DNA from: DATAVB01 sp040414495
GTDB taxonomy: Bacteria > Actinomycetota > Actinomycetes > Mycobacteriales > QHCD01
NCBI GenBank assembly: GCA_040414495.1
Contig: JBEDUI010000266.1
Span: 1 to 24,174, forward strand
Length of the DNA stretch: 24,174 nucleotides
Direction of reading: 5' to 3'
Shown piece after piece: positions 15,539 through 22,463 of this stretch; within the stretch, counting starts at the first letter, position 1, and each line of letters starts with the position of its first letter. The translations under genes and the position numbers were made by a program. The notes under the pieces were generated by a model. The model was not told the origin of the DNA. It ran no database searches and was given only the letters and a program-made list of their open reading frames with translations.

Positions 15539-16879
15539 TTATTGGTTGAGCGACTTCAACGCCGCGTTGATGTTTTTATTGGCGCTCGCCAATGCCTGGG
15601 CCGGACTCGCCTTGCCCAAACGCATCTCGTCGAAGAGGTTGGTCATCGTCGCTGCCATCTGCCCGTCGGTGGCCAAGGGGATGTTGGACGGTGGATAGCT
15701 CTGGTATTGGGTGAAGTCGGCGAACGCCTTCTGATCCAGCTTGGCGCCGTCGGGAATCTGATTCCGCCAGATCGTGCTGCCCAGCAGATCGGTCCGAATC
15801 GGCACCTCGCCCGCGGCCTTGGAATAGGCCAGCTGGCCCTGCCGCGACAAGGTGTACATCAGGAACGCGGCCGCTTCCTTGGGGTGTTTGGTGTCCACAG
15901 TGGCACCCCAGCCGGCCATGCCGGCGCCGATCGCCGGCGTCTGGAAGAGCGGGAAGTTCACGAATTGCGGCGTGAACGAGCTGGTCCATTTCTTGCGGTC
16001 GGGGCTGATACAGCAGCCGTACAGCACCGGGCGCTGTACCCATTCCATCGCGGCCTGCCCGGCCAGAAATGGATCGCTGGGCGGCGGCGCGAACCACGGC
16101 GTGTAGTTCTGGGCGAAGTTCATCAACTCCGAAATGCCGCGTACCAGCTTGGGATCGGTGAAGTTGGCCTGTCCGTTCTTGCTCAGCTTGCCGCCCCAAC
16201 CCTTCATGAACGGCACGTAGATCGGGTATGAGGTGTGGTTGTTGCCGCCGCTGCCCATCGCGTAGTACTGAGTGCCCTTGACCTTGCGGGTCAGCTTCTT
16301 GGCCGCGGCGAGGAATTCCTCCCAGGTCCAGCCTTCCTTGGGCAGCGGCACGCCGAATTTCTTGAACAGCGCCGGGTTGTACGCCGTCACGATCTGATCC
16401 ATTCCGCGCGGCAGCACGTACTGATTGCCCTGGTAATTGCCCAGCTGCATCATGCCGTCGACGAAGTCTGACTTCTTGTAGCCGTACGCCTTCATGTACG
16501 GCGACAGGTTCAGCAGCACACCCTTGGATGCCTCGGTGAGCGTGAAGACATCAGCGGAGAACATCAGATCGGGCAGCTTGTGCGCGACCGTGGCCGCCAC
16601 AATCGCCTGCAGCTGGCCGACTTGGGCGCTGCGGTCCACCTCGATCGTGATATTCGGATGCAGTTTGTGGAAACCGTCGGCCAATGCCTGGGCCCAGTCG
16701 ACCTCGTCCTGACTGGGCAATACCCACCAGTGCAAGGTGACCTTTTTGCTGGTCAGTGCGGTCAGCGAGCCGGACACGTCTGGCTGCGACCAGCCGGCGC
16801 CGCAGGCGGCCGCAACCAGCGAAAGCACTAGAGTGAGGGCGATCCCGATACAACGCTTTCGAATACATTCCACACGCAT
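15539..16879 (-). CDS. Sugar-binding lipoprotein of an ABC importer (family 1 solute-binding protein)
   Basis: A 446-residue extracellular solute-binding protein. The N-terminus has basic residues, a hydrophobic stretch and the sequence L-S-L-V-A-A-A-C-G, with Cys26 as the probable lipidated residue. The body contains family landmarks such as V-T-L-H-W-W-V-L near the start of the mature protein, N-I-T-I-E-V-D, DLMFSADVF, P-L-P-K-E-G-W-T-W-E-E-F and K-E-A-A-A-F-L-M-Y near the C-terminal part, typical of CUT1 sugar-binding proteins. The ATG at 16879 has GGAGG at 7 bases. It is the first gene of the transporter operon and has its own candidate promoter. The ligand cannot be read from sequence; the neighbours suggest a sugar or glycoside handled by the dehydrogenase and dehydratase enzymes. 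Confidence 0.93.
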   Translation of the reverse strand: MRVECIRKRCIGIALTLVLSLVAAACGAGWSQPDVSGSLTALTSKKVTLHWWVLPSQDEVDWAQALADGFHKLHPNITIEVDRSAQVGQLQAIVAATVAHKLPDLMFSADVFTLTEASKGVLLNLSPYMKAYGYKKSDFVDGMMQLGNYQGNQYVLPRGMDQIVTAYNPALFKKFGVPLPKEGWTWEEFLAAAKKLTRKVKGTQYYAMGSGGNNHTSYPIYVPFMKGWGGKLSKNGQANFTDPKLVRGISELMNFAQNYTPWFAPPPSDPFLAGQAAMEWVQRPVLYGCCISPDRKKWTSSFTPQFVNFPLFQTPAIGAGMAGWGATVDTKHPKEAAAFLMYTLSRQGQLAYSKAAGEVPIRTDLLGSTIWRNQIPDGAKLDQKAFADFTQYQSYPPSNIPLATDGQMAATMTNLFDEMRLGKASPAQALASANKNINAALKSLNQ

Positions 16880-16904
16880 GATGGTGCCTCCGCTCGACCG
16901 GATG

Positions 16905-16956
16905 CACGGATCGGATGGCCACGGAATGCGAAACCGTGAAATAGCCTCATCCGTGG
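16905..16956. promoter_or_regulatory. CACGGA repeats in the transporter-operon leader, possible operator
   Basis: The motif CCACGGA (16919-16925, plus strand) and its inverted copy TCCGTGG (16950-16956) form a 7-base inverted repeat. A third copy, CACGGAT, lies at 16905-16911. They fall just downstream of the predicted transcription start, where a repressor or an AraC-type activator/repressor could act. They could equally form a leader hairpin. Inferred only from position and repetition. Confidence 0.35.
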
Positions 16957-16962
16957 TGCAAG

Positions 16963-16991
16963 ATAGTGAAGGCCCGCGCGAGGAATGTCAA
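16963..16991 (-). promoter_or_regulatory. Putative promoter of the sugar transporter operon
   Basis: On the minus strand a perfect -35 TTGACA (16991-16986) is followed after 17 bases by CACTAT (16968-16963), a weak -10; an alternative TATCTT at 16965-16960 has 20-base spacing. It lies between the AraC-type regulator stop and the binding-protein start, so the transporter can be transcribed independently of the regulator. Confidence 0.6.
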
Positions 16992-17012
16992 GGCTGCGCC
17001 CGCTGGAATTGC

Positions 17013-18317
17013 TCATAGCGCGTCCTTCCGTTCGGCGTGGGCGCTGAAAATGAAATTCGTGTCGGGCACCGGTTCATCGTCGATAAACGCGCAACCACCG
17101 ACCCGGGACACGTCCCGGCCCTGGTGCCACCACCAGGTCGGTGTCCCATGTGGATTCGACAGCTGCAGGTAATACGACCCCGCCGGCTGCGCGGCGAACT
17201 GCAACGATTCGGTCGTGTTGTCGGTCATCCGGCGGATCTGGCGCACCGCGAGCGGGTCGAGCCGGCCGCCGGGCCGACCACGAAACAAGGTAATCGTGCT
17301 GCCGGAGTGCCGGCTGCCGTAGGTGGCGAGCAGGAGATTGACGTTGGTCAGGAACAACCCGCCCGGCACGCTGAATGCCTGGCCATAGGTGTGTCCACTG
17401 CGGAGCGGGGCCGGGGCCGAGGTATTCGCGGCCTGCTCGATATACCGCGACGGCCAGACCCGTGCGGCCAGTCCCTGCAGGTGAACTTCGGTCAGCGGTG
17501 CGTGGGTGTCAATCGACAGACCATCACGCCGACAACGGCCCGGCGGCACGCCGTACCGCATCGAAAACCGGCGCGAGAAATGGTACGCGTCCACGAAGCC
17601 ACATTGGTCGGCGATATCGGCCAACGGCGTCGAGGAGTGCAGCAACAACTCCGCCGCGTGCACCAGCCGCAGCCGCTCCAGCGCGTCGGCCGCGCCAACC
17701 CCGAAATGCTGCTGGAAACGCCGGGCGAAATGTCCGGCCGACACCGAGCCGGCCGCCGCCAATTCACCGAGGCGGATCGGCCGTAACCGCCCATCCGACC
17801 ATTCCTGATGGACGAAATCGAGTGCTTCCCGAATCAGCGCCGGCGGCGGCGTTTCCTGGCTGGCCTGCCGCAGCGGACCGGCCAGGCATATGGCGACCAC
17901 CAGGTCGACCACATCTTCGGCCCGCGTGTCCCAACCGGCCGGACGCCACGTCCCGAGCCATTCCAGGTAATCCAGGAGCCCGACCAGCGGCGGCTCGGCC
18001 GGAACTGAGAACGGGGTGTCGGGCAACACCGTTTCGGTGCCGTCGAAATCGGCGAAACCGTAGCGACTCGGATGCCGTTCATCCCAACAGATGTGCTGGG
18101 CGGCGCCGGGTCGGGCCAGCACCACGGTCCCCGGACGCAGCGCAATTGTGCCGCCGTCAGGGAGATTCCACTCGCCCAGGCCACGGACTATCCACATCAG
18201 CCGGCAGCGGGCCAACCGGCCCGGGCCGTCCTGCGCAGCGGCGGCCCGCTCGGCCATCGACAGCGCGGCCAGGCGCGCGCCGACCCGGGCTGCTCGTACA
18301 GACGTTGTCACGATCAT
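17013..18317 (-). CDS. AraC-family transcriptional regulator with C-terminal beta-sandwich extension
   Basis: A 434-residue protein. Residues about 10-110 look like an AraC-type cupin sensor (W-I-V-R-G-L-G-E-W, then L-R-P-G-T-V-V-L-A-R-P-G). Residues about 182-265 form the double helix-turn-helix: I-R-L-G-E-L-A-A-A-G-S-V-S-A-G-H-F-A-R-R and later LADIADQCGFVDAYHFSRRF. In ordinary AraC regulators the chain ends soon after this; here about 150 more residues follow. They are rich in beta-type sequence (Y-G-Q-A-F-S-V, T-I-T-L-F-R-G, SYYLQLSNPHGTPTWWWH) and resemble carbohydrate-binding-like jelly-roll modules of secreted sugar enzymes. The ATG at 18317 is chosen because the frame upstream to 18479 lacks family similarity; its ribosome binding site is weak and the start is uncertain. 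It lies 133 bases upstream of the transporter operon and is divergent from the catabolic operon, so it probably controls both. Confidence 0.85.
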   Translation of the reverse strand: MIVTTSVRAARVGARLAALSMAERAAAAQDGPGRLARCRLMWIVRGLGEWNLPDGGTIALRPGTVVLARPGAAQHICWDERHPSRYGFADFDGTETVLPDTPFSVPAEPPLVGLLDYLEWLGTWRPAGWDTRAEDVVDLVVAICLAGPLRQASQETPPPALIREALDFVHQEWSDGRLRPIRLGELAAAGSVSAGHFARRFQQHFGVGAADALERLRLVHAAELLLHSSTPLADIADQCGFVDAYHFSRRFSMRYGVPPGRCRRDGLSIDTHAPLTEVHLQGLAARVWPSRYIEQAANTSAPAPLRSGHTYGQAFSVPGGLFLTNVNLLLATYGSRHSGSTITLFRGRPGGRLDPLAVRQIRRMTDNTTESLQFAAQPAGSYYLQLSNPHGTPTWWWHQGRDVSRVGGCAFIDDEPVPDTNFIFSAHAERKDAL

Positions 18318-18478
18318 CCATTGCCCGCATTTCGCAAATCGGCAAGCCGAGCCGATATCGCCAAGCCGCGGCGTAATCGGCCGTCCCACAAAGGATCGCA
18401 CTCCTGCGGCCGTCAATGGGTAATCCTGACCGGAACCGGAAGATGTCACGATCGTACATCGATGCACGGCATGCTCCA

Positions 18479-18507
18479 TTGCCGCTGATGACGGCCGTAC
18501 GGATCAT
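18479..18507 (+). promoter_or_regulatory. Putative promoter of the catabolic operon
   Basis: TTGCCG (18479-18484) and GATCAT (18502-18507) are separated by 17 bases; each matches four of six consensus bases. The predicted transcript start near 18514 gives a leader of about 45 bases before the ATG at 18559. Confidence 0.45.
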
Positions 18508-18510
18508 CAG
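18485..18510. repeat. Perfect inverted repeat CTGATGA-N12-TCATCAG, candidate operator
   Basis: The 7-base arms CTGATGA (18485-18491) and TCATCAG (18504-18510) are perfect complements separated by 12 bases. They cover the spacer and -10 of the putative operon promoter, the classic position for a repressor site. AraC proteins usually bind direct repeats, so the binder may be another regulator encoded elsewhere. Confidence 0.5.
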
Positions 18511-18558
18511 GCAAACCAGAGCCCATGCTTCCGGTGGTGGTGAAATGCTGGTGATTCG

Positions 18559-19776
18559 ATGACTGTGCCCGTTTGCCTGGTCGGTTGTGGCGGAATGGGG
18601 CGGCGGCATCTGCGTGGCTATCAGGCATTGCGGAGCGTCGGTCGACTCAACCTGGAATTGGCGGCGGTGTGTGACATAGACGCCGCGGCGGCCAGTCGGA
18701 TGGCCGACGAGGTGGCCGACCTGTTTGGCCGCCGGCCCGCTGTGCACACCGACATCGCCGGCGCTATTGCCGATCCGGGCGTGGCGGCATTCGATATTGT
18801 CACCGACCCGGCGACCCATCACGTCCTGGCCGCTCCCGCGTTGCGGGCCGGCAAACACGTGATCTGCGAAAAGCCGCTGGGCCTGACCGTCCGCGCGGGC
18901 CGGGTGTTGATCGACGCCGCGGCCGAAGGTGACGCAATCCTGGCTACGGCCGAGAATTACCGGCGGGGCAACGGGAACCGGGTCGCCCGGGCGGTGTTGG
19001 ATGCCGGCCTGCTCGGTCCGTTGCACCTGATGGTCGAGATGCATCTGGGCGGCAGCGATTCGGTGATCATCACGCCGTGGCGGCACGAAAAGCTCCGGGG
19101 TGCGATCGGGTTGGATATGGGCGTTCACCTCACCGATATCGTGCATTTTCTGCTCGGGGACATTGATACGGTTTACGGTCGCGGATTCATCGCCGAGCCG
19201 GTACGGCGTACCGCCGACGGCACGCGGATCACCGCCACCGGCGAGGATTCGCTGCTGGCGCAGCTGACCACGAAATCCGGTGTTACGGTCGTGTTGGACT
19301 ATCTGCCCTCCGGTCCGGGCCGCCATTACTACCAGCGCACGCTGCATGGTCGGAACGGTTCTATGAGCCTGCCCGGCGACCGCAGTGGCGGCCCGGTGCA
19401 GGTGTGGACCGGAGGCGACAAACCGCTGCAAGGAAAGGATCTGCTGGCCGCGATCGGCGGCAGCCCGGTCGATGAACTCACGTCCGCGTTGTTCGGATCC
19501 GATGCCGCCGAATATGACCTGGCTTTTCCCGAATCGGATGCGGCGCATCTGGCGGTCGAACTGCACGATTTCGCCGACGCGGTCAGCACCGGGCGGGCCC
19601 CGGAGGTCGACGGATCCGGCGGACTGTCCGCGCTAGCGGCGGTTCTGGCCGTCTATGAGTCGTCGTTGCTGGGGCAGCCGGTTCGGCTGGAGGACGTAAT
19701 GGCCGGTTCGGTTCATGCCTATCAGGACGACATTGACGAATTCCTCGGCCTGAGCGAGGTGGTGAGCCGTGGCTGA
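18559..19776 (+). CDS. Gfo/Idh/MocA family oxidoreductase (second copy)
   Basis: A 405-residue NAD(P)-dependent dehydrogenase, first gene of the plus-strand catabolic operon. The Rossmann motif is C-L-V-G-C-G-G-M-G-R-R-H (residues 6-17), followed by A-A-V-C-D-I-D, the conserved CEKPLGLT, and GLDMGVHLTDIVHFLLG, which carries the Asp/His pair of the substrate domain. It should oxidise a hydroxyl of a sugar or glycoside. It is longer than the first copy in the window and distinct in sequence, so the two probably take different substrates or act at different steps. ATG 18559 is the only reasonable start because an in-frame stop precedes it at 18541; the ribosome binding site is weak. Its end overlaps the VOC gene by 8 bases. 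Confidence 0.88.
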   Translation: MTVPVCLVGCGGMGRRHLRGYQALRSVGRLNLELAAVCDIDAAAASRMADEVADLFGRRPAVHTDIAGAIADPGVAAFDIVTDPATHHVLAAPALRAGKHVICEKPLGLTVRAGRVLIDAAAEGDAILATAENYRRGNGNRVARAVLDAGLLGPLHLMVEMHLGGSDSVIITPWRHEKLRGAIGLDMGVHLTDIVHFLLGDIDTVYGRGFIAEPVRRTADGTRITATGEDSLLAQLTTKSGVTVVLDYLPSGPGRHYYQRTLHGRNGSMSLPGDRSGGPVQVWTGGDKPLQGKDLLAAIGGSPVDELTSALFGSDAAEYDLAFPESDAAHLAVELHDFADAVSTGRAPEVDGSGGLSALAAVLAVYESSLLGQPVRLEDVMAGSVHAYQDDIDEFLGLSEVVSRG

Positions 19777-20278
19777 TAGTCCACTTGATGCACCGTTCAG
19801 ACAGGTCGCGATTGTCGTACGCGACCTCGATGCGGCCGTACGCGAATACGCCAAACGGCTGGGAATCGGCCCGTGGACCGCGTACACCCTGGCCCCGCCG
19901 CGCCTGCGCGAGACCATATACCGGGGACAGCACGTGGAATTCAGCCTGCGGCACGCGTTGGCGTTCTCCGGCGATGTGCAGTTCGAACTCGTCCAGCCGT
20001 TGTCCGGGCCGAGCATTTTCGCCGACCATCTGGATGTGCACGGCGAGGGCCTGCAACACGTCGGCAAATACGTACCGGACCATCCGGCCGCGGTGGCCGA
20101 GGCGTTGGCGCGCGGGTGGATACCGCTGCAGAGCGCCCGTGGTTTCGGCGCCACCGGGGACGGCGCATTCGCCTATTTCGCCCCCACCGAAGGGTTTTCC
20201 ACTGTGGTCGAACTGATCGAGGCACCGTCCGTTCGGATCGCACCGGACTTCGTCTATCCGGCGCAGGGACAGCCGTGA
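19769..20278 (+). CDS. VOC superfamily (glyoxalase-fold) protein
   Basis: A 169-residue protein with two VOC beta-alpha-beta-beta-beta modules: Q-V-A-I-V-V-R-D-L-D-A-A-V-R-E-Y (from residue 12) and G-L-Q-H-V-G-K-Y-V (from residue 94). Typical VOC metal ligands are His, Glu, His, Glu. Glu73 (FELVQPL), His97 (GLQHVG) and Glu148 (VVELIE) are in place, but the first position is Gln12 instead of His. The family covers epimerases, lyases, dioxygenases and isomerases; here a role in isomerising or cleaving a ketosugar or keto-acid intermediate would fit, but that is inference. The GTG start overlaps the preceding gene by 8 bases, and its TGA overlaps the GTG of the next gene, so translation is coupled. 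Confidence 0.82.
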   Translation: MADSPLDAPFRQVAIVVRDLDAAVREYAKRLGIGPWTAYTLAPPRLRETIYRGQHVEFSLRHALAFSGDVQFELVQPLSGPSIFADHLDVHGEGLQHVGKYVPDHPAAVAEALARGWIPLQSARGFGATGDGAFAYFAPTEGFSTVVELIEAPSVRIAPDFVYPAQGQP

Positions 20279-21414
20279 GCGCGCGGCTGACGATCGCGAG
20301 CGTCAAACCAATCGTCTCCGGTCACGGCGCCTACGTAAAGGTGACCACTGAGTCCGGACTGGTCGGAGTCGGTGAATCGACGTATTTCGGCTGGCCCGGC
20401 GCGGTGGCGGAGATCATCACGACATTCGAGCCCTATCTGCGCGGCAAGGACGCCCACGACGTCGAGCACCATTGGCTCAGCCTGTACCGGGCGATGAGCA
20501 TGCGCGGGATGGCCGTCGTCGGCGCGCTGTCGGCGGTCGACCAGGCGCTGTGGGATCTGCGCGGGCAGTATTTCGGCGTGCCGGTGTGGCAATTGTTGGG
20601 TGGCCAGTCGCGACGAGCCGTGCGGGCGATGCGGGTACTGCGCACCGGAACGGTGGATGAGGTGGCGCGGGCGGCCAAAGAGGCGGTGGAAGAGGGCTAT
20701 ACGGCGCTGAAGGCGTTGCTGTTCCAGCACGAGCATCACCAGATGCGGCACGCGGCCAAGATCAAGGATCTTCTCGAACGGTTCGAGGCCATTCGCGACA
20801 CCGTCGGCTGGGATATCGACGTCGGCATCGAATTGCATCGGAACATGGGTCCGGGCGATTCGCTGATGTTGATGGACGAAATCGCCCGGCTGCGGCCGCT
20901 TTTCGTCGAGGACCCTATTCCCCCGGACTCGGTTCTGTCGTTCGGCGAGGTGGCGGCGAAATCGCGCCTGCCGATGGCGGCCGGTGAACGTAATACGACG
21001 ATCTGGGAATTCCGCGAATACGTCGAGCATGGCAACGTCGACTTCATCCGGCCCGATGTCGGTGTGGCCGGCGGGATCACGCACGTACGTAAGATCTGTG
21101 CACTGGCCGAGGCACATCACCAGGGCATCATCCCGCACGCAGTGCCCTCCGGGCCGGTCGCGACCGCGGCCCAGGTGCAGCTGGGAATCACCGTGCCCAA
21201 CTGGGATGTCCAGGAGCACGTGCCCCAGGACGCGCCACAGTGGACGGACATTGTGGACGGCGTGATCGAGGTGCGGGACGGATACCTCATCGCGCCGGAC
21301 CGGCCCGGGCTCGGGATCGCGCTGGATGACGCCGGACTGGCCGCGCATCCACCCGTACCGGCCGATCTGCGGCATACGCCCTCCCGGGAGGATGGCGCGG
21401 TGGCGTTCCGATGA
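20275..21414 (+). CDS. Enolase-superfamily protein, D-galactonate/mannonate dehydratase-like
   Basis: A 379-residue protein of the mandelate-racemase/enolase superfamily. Conserved parts: G-L-V-G-V-G-E-S-T near 28-36, SAVDQALWDLRGQ (86-98), PVWQLLGG, V-E-D-P-I-P-P (Glu212), A-G-E-R-N-T (Glu238), and IIPHAVPSGPVATAAQVQL (His288). The spacing of residues 186, 188, 212, 238 and 288 equals the E. coli galactonate dehydratase set 183/185/209/235/285 plus three (from memory). The first metal position is Glu186, in IELHRN, where relatives have Asp; His188 is kept. It probably removes water from a sugar acid to give a 2-keto-3-deoxy acid, but the exact substrate is open. The GTG at 20275 overlaps the preceding TGA; the end overlaps the next gene as ATGA. 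It is clearly different from the rhamnonate-dehydratase-like paralogue. Confidence 0.85.
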   Translation: MSARLTIASVKPIVSGHGAYVKVTTESGLVGVGESTYFGWPGAVAEIITTFEPYLRGKDAHDVEHHWLSLYRAMSMRGMAVVGALSAVDQALWDLRGQYFGVPVWQLLGGQSRRAVRAMRVLRTGTVDEVARAAKEAVEEGYTALKALLFQHEHHQMRHAAKIKDLLERFEAIRDTVGWDIDVGIELHRNMGPGDSLMLMDEIARLRPLFVEDPIPPDSVLSFGEVAAKSRLPMAAGERNTTIWEFREYVEHGNVDFIRPDVGVAGGITHVRKICALAEAHHQGIIPHAVPSGPVATAAQVQLGITVPNWDVQEHVPQDAPQWTDIVDGVIEVRDGYLIAPDRPGLGIALDDAGLAAHPPVPADLRHTPSREDGAVAFR

Positions 21415-22463
21415 CCCGACCGGTCGTCGGGCTGGCCTGCAATCAGTCGGTGCGGGATCGCTACCTGTCCGAGGTGGATCTGGCCCGGCTACAGGAATTC
21501 GCCGATTTCCGATTCCACGTGTTCACCGAATCATCGGGCCTGACGAGCGCCCCGCCGCCCAACCCCGCTGCCGAAAAGCAGTTGGCCGAATTCGCGGCCG
21601 ACCTCGACGCATTGCTGATCTGTCACGGCGCGCCGATGGTCACCGGCACCGTGTTGGCCGGATCCAGACTCAGGCTGATCGGTGAATTGGAAGGCGACCG
21701 ATTCGCTACCCGGGTCGACGTTCCGGCGGTCCGCGAGCACCGGATCCGGCTGTTGGACACCAGCCACGGGTCATCGATGGGCGTGGCCGAATGGGCCCTG
21801 GCCCTCGCCCTGATCGGGTTACGGGACGCCGGGAACCGCTTCCGCCGCCTGATCAACCATGAGCCGGCAACCACTGGTGTGCAGGGCAACCGCGAGCTGT
21901 CGGGCCGGCCGGTGTCGTTGATCGGTTTCGGGCACATCGGTCGGCGGCTGACCGAACTGCTGCGACCGTTCGGTGTGGACATTCTGGCCTACGACCCTTA
22001 CGTGGCGCGTGATCTGGCCCCGGCCTATGGCGTCGCCTTAGCCGACCTGCCAACCGTACTGGCTCACGGCGATGTCGTGTTCTGCCTGGTACCGCTGACC
22101 TCCGGCACACGCGCGCTGCTGGGGGCGCCGGAATTGGCCATGCTGCGGGCGGACACCGTATTCGTCAACGTCTCCCGTGGTGCCGTGGTCGACACCGCCG
22201 CACTGCTGGACCGACTGTCCGATGGGGACATCATCGCCTGCCTTGACGTGTTCGATCCCGAACCAATGCCCGTGGATTCGCCGATCCGGGACCTGCCGAA
22301 CGTATTCCTCTCCCCGCACATCGCGGGTGTGACGATCGAGAGCCGCACCCATTTCTTCCGGTTCATGGTCGATGAGCTACGGCTGTTCTTCTCCGGTCGG
22401 GAGACCACCGCTGACCTCACCGAGGCCGTTCTGGCCGAGCGGTACGGGAGAATGCGGACATGA
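21411..22463 (+). CDS. D-2-hydroxyacid dehydrogenase (NAD-binding)
   Basis: A 350-residue enzyme of the D-isomer-specific 2-hydroxyacid dehydrogenase family, which interconverts 2-keto and 2-hydroxy acids with NAD(P). The nucleotide-binding loop is I-G-F-G-H-I-G-R-R-L (residues 171-180). The catalytic set is Arg256 in NVSRGAVVD, Glu284 in FDPEPMP and His303 in L-S-P-H-I-A-G, all intact. The flanking lid segment MGVAEWALALALIGLRDAG is also typical. The ATG at 21411 overlaps the upstream stop, and the ATG of the amidohydrolase overlaps this gene's stop, placing it in the middle of a tightly coupled operon. It may reduce a keto acid or oxidise a hydroxy acid made by the neighbouring dehydratase. 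Which direction and substrate cannot be told from sequence. Confidence 0.92.
   Translation: MTRPVVGLACNQSVRDRYLSEVDLARLQEFADFRFHVFTESSGLTSAPPPNPAAEKQLAEFAADLDALLICHGAPMVTGTVLAGSRLRLIGELEGDRFATRVDVPAVREHRIRLLDTSHGSSMGVAEWALALALIGLRDAGNRFRRLINHEPATTGVQGNRELSGRPVSLIGFGHIGRRLTELLRPFGVDILAYDPYVARDLAPAYGVALADLPTVLAHGDVVFCLVPLTSGTRALLGAPELAMLRADTVFVNVSRGAVVDTAALLDRLSDGDIIACLDVFDPEPMPVDSPIRDLPNVFLSPHIAGVTIESRTHFFRFMVDELRLFFSGRETTADLTEAVLAERYGRMRT

Larger units (their letters stand above)
18318..18558. promoter_or_regulatory. Divergent promoter region between the AraC regulator and the catabolic operon
   Basis: This 241-base gap separates the regulator and the first dehydrogenase gene of the plus-strand operon. 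For the regulator I see only weak candidates, such as minus-strand TTGACG near 18417-18412 with a poor -10. For the operon there is a better promoter at 18479-18507. The region also holds a perfect inverted repeat at 18485-18510, annotated separately. No RNA gene or terminator was seen. Confidence 0.5.

Noticed and set aside
14318..16231. Plus-strand open frame of 637 residues opposite the permease and binding-protein genes
   Set aside because: Rich in His/Arg/Gln with no motif; the opposite strand encodes intact transporter proteins with ribosome binding sites.
13681..16879. Missing ABC ATPase treated as evidence of a broken transporter
   Set aside because: CUT1 importers of actinomycetes usually rely on a shared MsiK-type ATPase encoded elsewhere, and both permeases keep their EAA motifs.
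18318..18479. Longer N-terminus for the AraC regulator starting at 18479
   Set aside because: The extra 54 residues show no family similarity and would cover most of the divergent promoter region; ATG 18317 fits the cupin domain start better, although the true start is uncertain.
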